From contig NZ_JARXXP010000002.1 of the NCBI RefSeq assembly GCF_029893965.1, forward strand, positions 574,153 to 638,152: a DNA stretch of 64,000 nucleotides, written 5' to 3'. This stretch comes from Paenibacillus sp. PastM-3. Its GTDB lineage: Bacteria > Bacillota > Bacilli > Paenibacillales > Paenibacillaceae. A model generated the notes under the pieces. It did not search any database, was not told the DNA's origin, and saw only the letters and a program-made list of their open reading frames with translations. Below, piece after piece: positions 1 to 8,851 of the stretch. Position 1 is the first letter of the stretch; each line of letters starts with the position of its first letter. The position numbers were made by a program, and so were the translations under genes.

Positions 1-6
1 CTCCAG

Positions 7-621
7 ATGCAAAAGGAAGCATTAGTAGAAACTGCCCAGTTTGTCGCGGATAATATGTTTGATGTTAAACAATATGATGACAGATCTATTTTGATCCGCG
101 ATATACTGAGCGAGCCAAGAATTAATGGGTCCTATCTTGAGTTTGGAGTCTTTAAAGGTAATTCTATTAATTATATTTCTTCATTGCTTCCCTCCGAAAC
201 AGTGTATGGATTTGATTCATTTGAAGGATTACCTGAATTTTGGTTTCCCGGTTTTGAAAAAGGCACCTTTAATTCTCAGGGAATCCTCCCAGAAGTTAAT
301 TCCAATGTTCAATTAGTCAAAGGTTGGTTTGATGAGACTATCCCCCAATTCTTGACCAAGCATAGTCAAAATTGCGCTTTTATTCATATCGACTGTGATT
401 TATACTCGTCAACAAAAACGATATTCAATGAGTTAAAGCATCTCATCGTTAGTGGAACTATTATTTTGTTTGATGAATATTTTAATTATGTTACCTGGAA
501 AAATGCAGAGCATAAAGCATTTATGGAGTTTATAGAAGAAACCGGATTTAGCTTTGAATACATTGGTTTTGTTTCAAAAATTTCTCCAGGGCAAGTAGCC
601 GTGAGGATCACCAGTACTTAG
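7..621 (+). CDS. TylF/MycF-like SAM-dependent methyltransferase, possibly 5'-partial
   Basis: A 204-aa protein of the TylF (macrocin O-methyltransferase) type. The segment SYLEFGVFKGNSINYI near residues 42-57 is the glycine-containing SAM-binding motif I of class I methyltransferases, and HIDCDLYSST near residue 127 matches the acidic metal/SAM-site block of the family. Members O-methylate sugars of antibiotics or surface glycans; the substrate here cannot be told. The first ATG is at 7 and the frame is open to the window edge with no visible ribosome site, so the true start may lie upstream. The gene is clearly more AT-rich than its neighbours and points toward the convergent CxxH/CxxC gene, which suggests it is the end of an acquired glycan or secondary-metabolite segment. 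Confidence 0.75.
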   Translation: MQKEALVETAQFVADNMFDVKQYDDRSILIRDILSEPRINGSYLEFGVFKGNSINYISSLLPSETVYGFDSFEGLPEFWFPGFEKGTFNSQGILPEVNSNVQLVKGWFDETIPQFLTKHSQNCAFIHIDCDLYSSTKTIFNELKHLIVSGTIILFDEYFNYVTWKNAEHKAFMEFIEETGFSFEYIGFVSKISPGQVAVRITST

Positions 622-666
622 GAGTTAAGATTTCGTTTCACTCCATCATATCCCGCCCAACGCCAA

Positions 667-706
667 AACACCCCGCAGACCGCTCTCGCGGCTGCAGGGT
701 GTTTTT
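667..706. terminator. bidirectional terminator
   Basis: A long hairpin with arms near 667-683 and 688-702 around a TCTC loop, a T5 run on the plus side and a T4 run on the minus side. It sits between the convergent TylF-like gene and the CxxH/CxxC gene and can serve both. Confidence 0.8.
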
Positions 707-722
707 ACAATGACAGCAGTCC

Positions 723-890
723 TTAGACCACCAGATATTCCGCATTCTTCTCACATTCCGCACATTTCGCCGGCGGGTCCCAGTCCGAGAATTCGGTCTC
801 CTTCAGATCCACAACATCCGGTGCATCCTCGTACTCGTCCACAAATCTGTCGATGGCCAGCTCAACGTGTTCCTTACATACTACATACAT
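723..890 (-). CDS. CxxH/CxxC micro-protein (TIGR04129-like)
   Basis: A 55-aa protein starting MYVVCKEHVE and ending with a CAEC motif followed by KNAEYLVV. The CKEH (CxxH) at residues 5-8 and CAEC (CxxC) at 43-46 define the small CxxH/CxxC family of Bacillus and Paenibacillus, presumably a zinc knuckle; its function is unknown. The middle is very acidic. A ribosome site AAAGGGATG lies about 9 nt before the ATG. It lies 103 nt downstream of the M3 peptidase gene on the same strand. In relatives I recall this gene close to htrA and rlmH; here it is more than 10 kb from htrA and no rlmH is visible in the window. Confidence 0.8.
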   Translation of the reverse strand: MYVVCKEHVELAIDRFVDEYEDAPDVVDLKETEFSDWDPPAKCAECEKNAEYLVV

Positions 891-993
891 TCAATCAAGC
901 ATCCCTTTCTGTGCCGCTGCGGCGTATACTTCTACTATTGTTCTACCACACTTCCCCGTAAAAAGGAACCTTCCGCCGCGCAAAAATCCTCGC

Positions 994-2781
994 TTACTCC
1001 GCTCCCGCAAATTTCCCTATATCTCCGGCAATCAGCTGGAGCGCATCCCGCCAAAAAGCCAAAGAATGTACATCAATATCCATCAGCCTGGCGGCATCGG
1101 CAATATTCCGTGTGCTGGAGGCTGAGAGGAACTGCTCGTACCGGCTGACGAACGCCTGCCCCTGCTTTTTATATTGTGCATACAGCCCTTTGGAGAACAG
1201 CAGCCCGAACGAATACGGGAAGTTGAGAAACTCATTGCCTGACATATAATATCCGGCCTTACTGATCCATTGGTAGGGATGAATCGAGTCCGGCAGTACA
1301 CTTTCACCGTAAGCAGCGGTCATTGAATCCAGCATCAATGCGTTTAACTCATCCACGGACAGATTGCCGGATTGTCTGCGCTCATACAAACTGCTCTCGA
1401 AGCAATAACGCGCATAGAAATCAACAATATAATACCCGGCATCCGCCAGACTCCGCTCCAGAATGGCTGCCGCTTCACCAGCCGGGGCACTCTGCAGCAG
1501 CTCACCGCTGATCAGACTCTCGCAAAAGATCGACGCCGTCTCGGCAACCGGCACCGGATAATCCGTATTGACCATACTCTGCCCGGCAAGCCGGCTGCTA
1601 TGGTAAGCATGCCCGATCTCATGCGCCAGCACGCTCACATCTATATAATTACCGTGGAAGCTGGTAATCATCCGGCTCTCCCCGATCGGGAAGATATCAA
1701 CGCACATCCCGAAGCTTCCTTTGCCGGTGCGCGGTTCGGCATCGATCCAGCGCTGTTCGAACACCTTTTGTGCAAAAGTGCCCAGCTCCGCACTAAACCT
1801 GCTAAAGCCGGAGACAATCATCGCCTGCGCCTGCTCATAAGTGACCACACCTGAGCATTCCCCGCCGGCAGGCGCGAATATATCATAGAACGGCAGCGCG
1901 CCGGGATGCCCCAGCAGCTCAGCCTTCTTCCTGTAATACCGGTGAAACACCGGCAGACTTTCCCGGATCGCCTGCAGCATTACTGCAAGCGTGGCTTCAT
2001 CCATCCGCGAAGCTACCAGCACCTTATGCAGCGGCGATGTATATCCCCGCAGCTCATAGACTGCCGCCGCTTCACCGGTCACGGCATTAATGCAGGCAGC
2101 ACTCTGCTCTGCTACACTTCGGCAGGCTTCACCCTCAGCCTCAGCTGCCGCTTTCCGTACGGATGCATCTGAATCATAAGCAAAATTCCGCAGATCAGCC
2201 AGTGACACACTCCGATCCTTGCCATCAACCTCAACATCTATCCACAGCGTAGACAGCGTCCGCATATACAGCCGCTCCCATGCCTTCGAACCGTTGGCCT
2301 GCATCCGGGCAATGACCGCTTCACCTTCTGCGCTTAGTAGATGCCCCGACTTGGCTTGCAGCTCACGCAAATAGAAGCTATGCTCCGCAAGATATGCATT
2401 GTTCTGCAGACTCACCTCTAACTCCTCCGCACTGACCCCGGCCAGCCACTTGCTGAAGCTCACCCTGGCTTCCTCCGCCCCGCTGCTAACCTCCTCCAGC
2501 TCATCCATCAGATTAACGGCTTCCGCATTGCTGCTGTCTGCGCTGAAGACCAGCTCTGCGTAGCTGAACAAACGGAGGTAAATGCTTTTATAAGCGTTAT
2601 ATTGTTTCAGGAACTGCTCCATCACTCCGGAGGCATCCTGTACATTCTCTAACTGTGAGGCCGCCCATGCTGCAAGCTCCCCAGCCAATTCCTCTACATG
2701 CCTCCGGTCCCGCCGGAAGGGCTCCGACTGAAATCCGGGATAGATGCTGCTCAAATCCCATGTTAACTGCACTTCATACAT
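994..2781 (-). CDS. M3 family oligoendopeptidase (PepF-like)
   Basis: A 595-aa cytosolic zinc metallopeptidase of the M3 (thimet/PepF) family, which cleaves short peptides. The zinc motif HEIGH is at residues 387-391 within SVLAHEIGHAYH, and the third ligand glutamate lies in VAETASIFCE about 25 residues later. The helical N-terminal half (residues 1-200) matches the oligopeptidase F N-terminal domain. Length is normal for PepF-type enzymes (about 560-610 aa). The start ATG at 2781 is preceded by AAGGAGATGT. It is divergent from the DUF2252 gene, with about 100 bp between the two starts. The exact peptide substrates cannot be told from sequence. Confidence 0.92.
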   Translation of the reverse strand: MYEVQLTWDLSSIYPGFQSEPFRRDRRHVEELAGELAAWAASQLENVQDASGVMEQFLKQYNAYKSIYLRLFSYAELVFSADSSNAEAVNLMDELEEVSSGAEEARVSFSKWLAGVSAEELEVSLQNNAYLAEHSFYLRELQAKSGHLLSAEGEAVIARMQANGSKAWERLYMRTLSTLWIDVEVDGKDRSVSLADLRNFAYDSDASVRKAAAEAEGEACRSVAEQSAACINAVTGEAAAVYELRGYTSPLHKVLVASRMDEATLAVMLQAIRESLPVFHRYYRKKAELLGHPGALPFYDIFAPAGGECSGVVTYEQAQAMIVSGFSRFSAELGTFAQKVFEQRWIDAEPRTGKGSFGMCVDIFPIGESRMITSFHGNYIDVSVLAHEIGHAYHSSRLAGQSMVNTDYPVPVAETASIFCESLISGELLQSAPAGEAAAILERSLADAGYYIVDFYARYCFESSLYERRQSGNLSVDELNALMLDSMTAAYGESVLPDSIHPYQWISKAGYYMSGNEFLNFPYSFGLLFSKGLYAQYKKQGQAFVSRYEQFLSASSTRNIADAARLMDIDVHSLAFWRDALQLIAGDIGKFAGAE

Positions 2782-2819
2782 CTCCTTATCCGGTAAAAAC
2801 TGATATCAGTATATCACGC

Positions 2820-2848
2820 TTGCCAAATTGCTAGTCTATGGAAATAAT
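2820..2848 (+). promoter_or_regulatory. candidate promoter of the DUF2252 gene
   Basis: TTGCCA (2820-2825), a 17-bp spacer and AATAAT (2843-2848), 37 bp before the chosen ATG. Sequence match only. Confidence 0.4.
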
Positions 2849-2884
2849 AGATTTAGCTATATTAGCCCGAAAGGAGCATCACCC

Positions 2885-4222
2885 ATGGTTAACCAGACTA
2901 TTACCGAAGGGGTTATCCGCACACGCTCGAAGCTGCGCAGAGACCTGCTGATTTCCATTCTGGACGAATTCGACGGCAGTATTATGACTTTGAACCATGT
3001 CAACCGTGCGGAGAAATACGGCAAAATGGCGCAGAGCGCGTTTTCCTTCTACCGGGGCAGTGCTTATCTGTTTTATTTTGATACGACCAGGCAGTACTTT
3101 CCGTACCACAGCGCACTGGACTGCCCGACCTGGATTCAGGGGGACCTGCATTTTGAGAATTTCGGCGCATTCCGCAGTGAGGACGGGAATATTGTCTATG
3201 ATGTGAATGATTTTGACGAGGGGTATGTCGGCTCTTATCTCTATGATCTGCTGCGTATGGCGGTCAGTATTGCCCTTGTCGGCAGGCAGCTTGGCTACGG
3301 CGGGAAGGAGCAGCAGAGCTTCATTTCGGATTATGCCAAAGCTTATGCGCGGCAAATCCGTCGCTTCTGCCAGGGTAAGGATGATCCCGCTGATTATGTG
3401 GTGAACGAGGATAACGCCAAAGGCCCGGTCAAAAAGCTGCTGCGCAAGCTGGAGAAACGCCGTCGGAGCCATTTTCTGGAGAAGGTCACGGCCCATATGC
3501 AGAGCAGCAGGGTGTTCCTGGAGAATGCCGAGCTGCTGATTCCTGGTGCGGACGAGCAGGCTCAGCTGGAGCAGGCGTGGAGCTTTTACAAGCAGACAGT
3601 GGTGGCGCGCAAGCTGCAGAATGAGCATTTTCAGATTAAAGATATTGCCGTCAAACGCGGATCAGGAACGGCTTCCATCGGACTCGACCGCTATTATATT
3701 CTGATTGAGGGCGGCATGGAGCTGGAGGGCGCAGATGATCCTGTACTTGAGGTAAAAGAGGTCCGCGCACCCGTCCCGGCCTATTTCATGCCGTATTCGG
3801 AATCCTTCTGGCAGGCCTTTGCCCATCAGGGCAAACGGGTAACCGCTACCCAGCAGGCGATGCATCACAAGGCTGACCCTTATCTCGGGTTCCTGACGAT
3901 GGATGGCCGGGAATTTTACGTACGGGAGCGTTCCCCTTACAAAAAAAGACTGAAGCTGGAGGACATCACTGATGCCGGCGAACTGACCAAAGTACTGGAG
4001 CTGATGGGCAGCCTGACCGCCAAAATGCACGCCCGGGCCGATGCCGATGTGGACAAGGGAATTCTCGATTACCATAGCGAGCAGGAAATTGCCAGAGCCA
4101 TGGGCGCAGATCCGGACGCTTTTGCCCGTTATATTGCCGAGTGGGCCTTCGGCTACGCCAATCAGGTAGAGAAGGATTACACCATGTTCAAGGATTGGGT
4201 AACCGCAGAATTCGGCCTATAA
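2885..4222 (+). CDS. DUF2252 family protein (kinase-like fold)
   Basis: A 445-aa DUF2252 protein. The open frame begins at 2828, but the ATG at 2885 has AAGGAG 8 nt upstream and gives the usual start, MVNQTITEGV. Family hallmarks are WIQGDLHFENFGAF and YDVNDFDEGYVGSYLYDL near residues 80-125, which resemble the catalytic loop (HxDxxxxN) and metal site (D-F-D) of aminoglycoside-phosphotransferase-like kinases. DUF2252 has no settled function, so a phosphotransfer activity is an inference from fold. It is one of few plus-strand genes left of the origin and therefore runs against replication. It is divergent from the M3 peptidase and convergent with cydC. Confidence 0.85.
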   Translation: MVNQTITEGVIRTRSKLRRDLLISILDEFDGSIMTLNHVNRAEKYGKMAQSAFSFYRGSAYLFYFDTTRQYFPYHSALDCPTWIQGDLHFENFGAFRSEDGNIVYDVNDFDEGYVGSYLYDLLRMAVSIALVGRQLGYGGKEQQSFISDYAKAYARQIRRFCQGKDDPADYVVNEDNAKGPVKKLLRKLEKRRRSHFLEKVTAHMQSSRVFLENAELLIPGADEQAQLEQAWSFYKQTVVARKLQNEHFQIKDIAVKRGSGTASIGLDRYYILIEGGMELEGADDPVLEVKEVRAPVPAYFMPYSESFWQAFAHQGKRVTATQQAMHHKADPYLGFLTMDGREFYVRERSPYKKRLKLEDITDAGELTKVLELMGSLTAKMHARADADVDKGILDYHSEQEIARAMGADPDAFARYIAEWAFGYANQVEKDYTMFKDWVTAEFGL

Positions 4223-4231
4223 ATTTGCACC

Positions 4232-4282
4232 AAAAAGGAAGCTTTCACCGCCCGAATCCGGGCAGGAGAAGCTTCCTTTTTC
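4232..4282. terminator. bidirectional terminator
   Basis: AAGGAAGCTT pairs with AAGCTTCCTT, with an inner GCCCG/CGGGC pair. The hairpin is flanked by an A-run on the left and a T-run on the right, so it can end both the DUF2252 gene (plus) and cydC (minus). Confidence 0.85.
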
Positions 4283-4290
4283 TGTATAGC

Positions 4291-6081
4291 CTATTGCTGT
4301 TCCTTGGCTTCCGCATCCAGGAACTGAACCGGCCGGTCCAGCTCATACAGCTTGCGGTAGCGCGGCTCGCGCTCCATTAGCTCTGTATGAGTGCCGCGCA
4401 TTTCCACCTGCCCGTTCTCCATAAAGATCACTTCGTCCATCTGCTCTGCACCGACCAGATGATGCGTGACCCAGAGCAGCGTCTTGCCGGCCATCGCCTC
4501 GAACATGGTGGCCAGCAGCTCGCGCTCCGTGCGCGGATCAAGGCCTACCGTCGGCTCATCGAGCACAACCACCGGCGTATTCTGCAGCAGAATGCGGGCC
4601 AGGGCCATCCGCTGGCGTTCACCGCCGGAGAAGCGCTGGCCAGCTTCGCGTACCGGAGTATTATAACCCTCCGGCAGGGAAGAGATCAGCATATCCAGCT
4701 TAGCCAAGCTTGCTGCCTTGCGGATGTCTTCCTCCGAAGCTCCGGAATTGCCCAGACGGATGTTGTTCGCCACCGTAGTATCGAACAGATGCGGGCTCTG
4801 GTTCAGCACAGCAATGACCTGCGGAATCTGCTCGCCGAGGGCAGAAGCTGCAACCCCGTTAATCGTTGCGGAGCCGGCAACCGGAGTAATGACACCCTGC
4901 ACCATCTTGAGCAGCGTCGATTTGCCTGCTCCGCTGCGCCCGATAACGGCAACCTTCCGGCCTTGTGGAAGGTCGAGGCTCAGATTCTGAACCGACCAGG
5001 CATCATCTGTCGAATAGCGGTAGCCTGCCGATTTCAGTACAATATGGGCCAGCCCGGCAGCCTGAATGCCCCCGATTGCGGCAGCGGCTTCTTCATTAAC
5101 AGCCGCCGGTGCCTGCAGCACAGTCCCCTTGGCCTCTTCTACACCGTCCAGGCGCTCCAGTGAATTCCGGTACTGCGGGATTTTCTCGACAGCCTCCGAT
5201 ACCGGCAGGAAAGCATCCGCTACCGGGAACACCACCAGCACGAACGCGGCAATCAGCGTACCGGCGATAGTACCGTCAGCGAATTCTCCTGCTGCCCAGT
5301 ACAGCATCGACAGCACAGCCAGCCCGACTACCGCCTGTCCAATAAACATCCGCAGACGAGCCCAGCTGCGCAGTGCCCCATCCGTACGGGCGACTTCCCG
5401 TTCATCTGCCTCGTACGATGCCACGAACTGGGCCTGCCGTCCGCTGATCATCCAGTCGCCCATACCGAGCACGGCATCGGTCAGCTTCTGGTAGAGCCGG
5501 TTGCGCTCCTGCTTGACCTGCCGCTGGCGTCTTTGGGTGAACAACAGCGAGATTAGCGGCAGTACAACCACCAGCACCAGCATGTATAGCCCCATCAGCA
5601 GGGCGAACGCCAGATCAAAGGTGCCCAGCGCAATGATAGCTGCGGCATAGATCAGCAGCGCAATAATACTCGGGAATACAGTACGCAGATACACGTTCTG
5701 CAGGTATTCAATGTCATCAGCCAGCATGCCGAGAATATCACCGGTGCGGAAGCGCGAAGACAGAAATAAAGCCTGCGGCTCCAGAATGTTGTAGAGACGG
5801 GTGCGCATTTTGGACAGGATGCGCAGAATCGTATCATGTCCGACCAGACGCTCCACATAATGGATAACGGCACGGCTCGTCCCGAAGGTGCGCACACCGA
5901 CAATTGGCACATAGACCATCAGGATATTTTCCGGCGGAATGGAAGACTTCGAAATCAGGAAGCCCGAGGTGTACATCAGGGACGAGGCTGAGAAGATCGT
6001 CAGCGCACCCAGAAATATAATCAGCACAAACCGCCAGAAATAACTGGAGGCATAAGGAGCAAACCATCCTTCACGTTTCAA
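4291..6081 (-). CDS. cydC: thiol reductant ABC exporter subunit CydC
   Basis: A 596-aa fused membrane/ATPase half-transporter. Six membrane segments fill residues 15-330. The nucleotide-binding domain has Walker A GRSGAGKST, signature FSGGERQRMALAR and Walker B VVVLDEPTVGLD. With CydD it forms the heterodimer that exports cysteine/glutathione and is needed to assemble the haem centres of cytochrome bd. The start overlaps the cydD stop by 4 nt (ATGA), which indicates translational coupling. It is last in the cydABDC operon and is followed by a strong terminator. CydC and CydD were told apart by operon order and similarity, so a swap of names is possible. Confidence 0.92.
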   Translation of the reverse strand: MKREGWFAPYASSYFWRFVLIIFLGALTIFSASSLMYTSGFLISKSSIPPENILMVYVPIVGVRTFGTSRAVIHYVERLVGHDTILRILSKMRTRLYNILEPQALFLSSRFRTGDILGMLADDIEYLQNVYLRTVFPSIIALLIYAAAIIALGTFDLAFALLMGLYMLVLVVVLPLISLLFTQRRQRQVKQERNRLYQKLTDAVLGMGDWMISGRQAQFVASYEADEREVARTDGALRSWARLRMFIGQAVVGLAVLSMLYWAAGEFADGTIAGTLIAAFVLVVFPVADAFLPVSEAVEKIPQYRNSLERLDGVEEAKGTVLQAPAAVNEEAAAAIGGIQAAGLAHIVLKSAGYRYSTDDAWSVQNLSLDLPQGRKVAVIGRSGAGKSTLLKMVQGVITPVAGSATINGVAASALGEQIPQVIAVLNQSPHLFDTTVANNIRLGNSGASEEDIRKAASLAKLDMLISSLPEGYNTPVREAGQRFSGGERQRMALARILLQNTPVVVLDEPTVGLDPRTERELLATMFEAMAGKTLLWVTHHLVGAEQMDEVIFMENGQVEMRGTHTELMEREPRYRKLYELDRPVQFLDAEAKEQQ

Positions 6082-7835
6082 TGGATTCCCTCCAGTTGAC
6101 TTTGAATAAGCCCGTAATAAGCACCCCGGCGCCGGATCAGCTCAAGGTGTGTGCCGACCTCCGCCACCCGGCCTTGCTGCATGACAACAATCAGATCCAT
6201 ATCGATCATCCAGTGCAGCCGGTGAGTCGCCAGGAATACCAGCTTCCCTTCAAACAGCGGAAGCATCGTCTCCTTGAGTTCATACTCTGTCTCAATATCA
6301 AGATGCGCTGTCGGCTCATCGAGCAGCATAACTGGACGGCTGCTGAGCAGCGCGCGGGCAAGTGCAATACGCTGCTCCTGCCCGCCGCTGACCGACCGTC
6401 CGCCGCCCCCGATCATTTCGTTTAACCCTTCCGGGAATGACGCGGCAAGCTGCGATAAGCCTGCAGCCTTTACTACTTCAGCTATATCCTCAAGCGTTGC
6501 CTCCGGGTAATAGAAACGCACGTTATCGGCAAGCGTCCCGCTAAAGATATAAGGACGCTGCGGGATATAGGCAGTCTGTCTGCGCCATGCTTCATCAGTC
6601 AGCGCACTGACGCGGTTTCCGTTAATGACCAGACTCCCGGAGGTAGGATGCAGGAATCCGCCCAGAATATCGACCAGCGTTGATTTGCCGGCCCCGCTCT
6701 CCCCGATAATGCCGATCTTGGCAGCGCCGGTAAATGCAAGGTTCACCCCTGCCAGCGACGGGATTCCGTCTGCTGCATATTGAACGCCGATTCCTTCAAG
6801 TGTAAGAGTACTATCCGGCTTCCAGCTGAATGCCCCTGCTTGCAGCGGCTGCGCAGCAGTCTGTCCGTCAGCCGAAACCGGCTCTGCCTTCACAGTCTCG
6901 CGGTCAATGATATCCTTCATCGCTTCTCCGGCTTCCTTGCCGTCCAGCGTAGCATGGAAGTCAGCACCGACCAGCCGGACCGGCAGGAAATATTCCGGTG
7001 CCAGAATCAGAATAGTCAGCCCCGTAACCAGGGTCATCTCTTCATTGATCAGCCGCAGACCCAGGCTTACAGCGACAGATGCTACAGATAACATCGTGAA
7101 GAAATCGAGCGCAAACGATGAGAGAAACGCAACGCGAAGCGTACGCATCGTTGCCGAGCGGTACCGGTCGCTGACCGTAGCTATACTTTCACTATGGCTG
7201 CGGCTGCGTCCGAGAAATTTTAGCGTCTCCAGCCCGCGCAGCGAATCGACAAAATGATTGGACAATGTCCGGTAGGACTTTAACTGCCGGTCCATCTGCT
7301 TGCGTGCGGTCATCCCGATCAGAATCATAAAGATAATAATAATCGGCATCGTCAGGGTCAGGATGACCCCGCTTGATGTATCAAGCCAGTAGATATAGGC
7401 CAGCAGCAGCCATGGTGTAATGCCCATCCCAACCATCCGCGGAATAATCAGCTCCAGATACGTACGGAACTTGGTCACTCCTTCAAGTACAATTGTAACC
7501 AGTGTTCCCGTTCCCCGGTCGCCAGCCAGCCTTGGTCCCAGCTGGAACAGCTTATCCATCATTTGTCTCCGCATACTGCTGCCCGTGGTCTCCGCGAAGC
7601 GGTAGGAGACGCGGCTCATCAGCATGGCACAGGCATGACGCACAAGAAACGCAAGAAGGAACAAGAGCATTCTTGCCCCTTGTTCCTTCAGCGGTTCTCC
7701 CGCAAATAGCGCCGAGACAGCTTCTGCCAGCGACTTGGCCAGCAGAAGAATGGACAGGCTTTGCACCAGGGTAAGGAAGCCAACGATCAGAAAGACCGGC
7801 TTAACTCCATTATACCCAAGCAAATTTTTATCCAT
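6078..7835 (-). CDS. cydD: thiol reductant ABC exporter subunit CydD
   Basis: A 585-aa half-transporter, with membrane domain residues 1-320. The ATPase has Walker A GESGAGKST, signature SVSGGQEQRIALAR and Walker B VMLLDEPTAHLD, followed by ATHRLHW (switch histidine). It is the partner of CydC in thiol export across the inner membrane, supporting cytochrome bd assembly. The ATG overlaps the cydB stop by one base (TAATG), so it is coupled to cydB. The nearest ribosome-site-like stretch AAGGAG is about 14 nt upstream, rather far, which fits reliance on coupling. Confidence 0.92.
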   Translation of the reverse strand: MDKNLLGYNGVKPVFLIVGFLTLVQSLSILLLAKSLAEAVSALFAGEPLKEQGARMLLFLLAFLVRHACAMLMSRVSYRFAETTGSSMRRQMMDKLFQLGPRLAGDRGTGTLVTIVLEGVTKFRTYLELIIPRMVGMGITPWLLLAYIYWLDTSSGVILTLTMPIIIIFMILIGMTARKQMDRQLKSYRTLSNHFVDSLRGLETLKFLGRSRSHSESIATVSDRYRSATMRTLRVAFLSSFALDFFTMLSVASVAVSLGLRLINEEMTLVTGLTILILAPEYFLPVRLVGADFHATLDGKEAGEAMKDIIDRETVKAEPVSADGQTAAQPLQAGAFSWKPDSTLTLEGIGVQYAADGIPSLAGVNLAFTGAAKIGIIGESGAGKSTLVDILGGFLHPTSGSLVINGNRVSALTDEAWRRQTAYIPQRPYIFSGTLADNVRFYYPEATLEDIAEVVKAAGLSQLAASFPEGLNEMIGGGGRSVSGGQEQRIALARALLSSRPVMLLDEPTAHLDIETEYELKETMLPLFEGKLVFLATHRLHWMIDMDLIVVMQQGRVAEVGTHLELIRRRGAYYGLIQSQLEGIH

Positions 7836-8851
7836 TAGTATTCAAGATGCTCCTTCTCGTGAACCCGTTTGTGGAAGATAAAATAGCTCCAGATCTGATA
7901 ACCAAGCACGAACGGCAGCAGCGTCAGCGCTACAATGGTCATTACCTTAAGTGAGTAGTGGCCGGATGCAGCATTTGTAATAGTCAGGCTGAATGCCGAA
8001 TCAATCGAGCTGATCATGACCCGCGGGAACAAGCCCACGAAGACGGACAGTACGGACAATGCCATTACAGCTCCGGTCATTCCGAACGCCCAGCCGTCTT
8101 TCTTCTTGCTCATGAAATAACCGGAGAGCACGTAAGCGGCAATTCCCAGAATGACAAGAATCATCAGCACCGTTCCGCGCTGTTCAAAGATATCTGTCAT
8201 GAAATAAGTCATAGTAACGAAAGCCACCAGCAGCACTGCCAGCGGAATCAGCAGCAGCTGTCCCAGTTTGCGGGCCCGTACCTGCAGATCGCCAGCCGTA
8301 CGCAGGGTAGTAAACATAAGTCCATGCACCAGGCAGAGCATTACAACAGTAATACCCGCTACTACCGTATAAGGATTAACGATATCGAAGAATCCGGCAT
8401 ACATCTGCATGTCGCCGTCAATCGGCAGCCCCTTAATGAAGCTGGCGAACACAACGGCAAGCAGGAACGGCGGCAGGAAGCTGCCGAAGAAAATGCAGAC
8501 ATCCCAGGTTTTTTTCCAGCCTAGCGAATCCCGTTTGCCTCTGAATTCAAAGGCGACCCCGCGGGCAATCAGCGCCAGCAGCGCGAATACGAACGGAATA
8601 TAGAATCCGCTGAACAGCGTGGCATACCAGTTCGGGAAGGCAGCGAACATCGCTCCGGCACCTGTAAGCAGCCATACTTCATTCGCATCCCAGAAAGGTC
8701 CGATCGAGTTAATCAGCAGACGGCGTTCTGTATCATTTTTGGCCAGAATCTGCGTTTCCATGCCTACACCGAAGTCGAAGCCCTCCAGGAAGAAAAAACC
8801 GATAAACAGGACCGCAATCAGCACAAACCACAATTCATTAAGAGAAAGCAT
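7835..8851 (-). CDS. cydB: cytochrome bd quinol oxidase subunit II
   Basis: A 338-aa integral membrane protein with about eight to nine helices. It is the partner of CydA in the terminal quinol oxidase that reduces oxygen to water. Family motifs visible are FLEGFDFGVGM near residue 20 and GPFWDANEVWLLTGAGAMFAAFP near 50-72. The open frame extends to 8893, but the ATG at 8851 (MLSLNELWF) has AAGGAGGG 8 nt upstream and matches family starts. The start lies 14 nt inside the end of cydA, so the two are tightly coupled. Confidence 0.95.
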   Translation of the reverse strand: MLSLNELWFVLIAVLFIGFFFLEGFDFGVGMETQILAKNDTERRLLINSIGPFWDANEVWLLTGAGAMFAAFPNWYATLFSGFYIPFVFALLALIARGVAFEFRGKRDSLGWKKTWDVCIFFGSFLPPFLLAVVFASFIKGLPIDGDMQMYAGFFDIVNPYTVVAGITVVMLCLVHGLMFTTLRTAGDLQVRARKLGQLLLIPLAVLLVAFVTMTYFMTDIFEQRGTVLMILVILGIAAYVLSGYFMSKKKDGWAFGMTGAVMALSVLSVFVGLFPRVMISSIDSAFSLTITNAASGHYSLKVMTIVALTLLPFVLGYQIWSYFIFHKRVHEKEHLEY

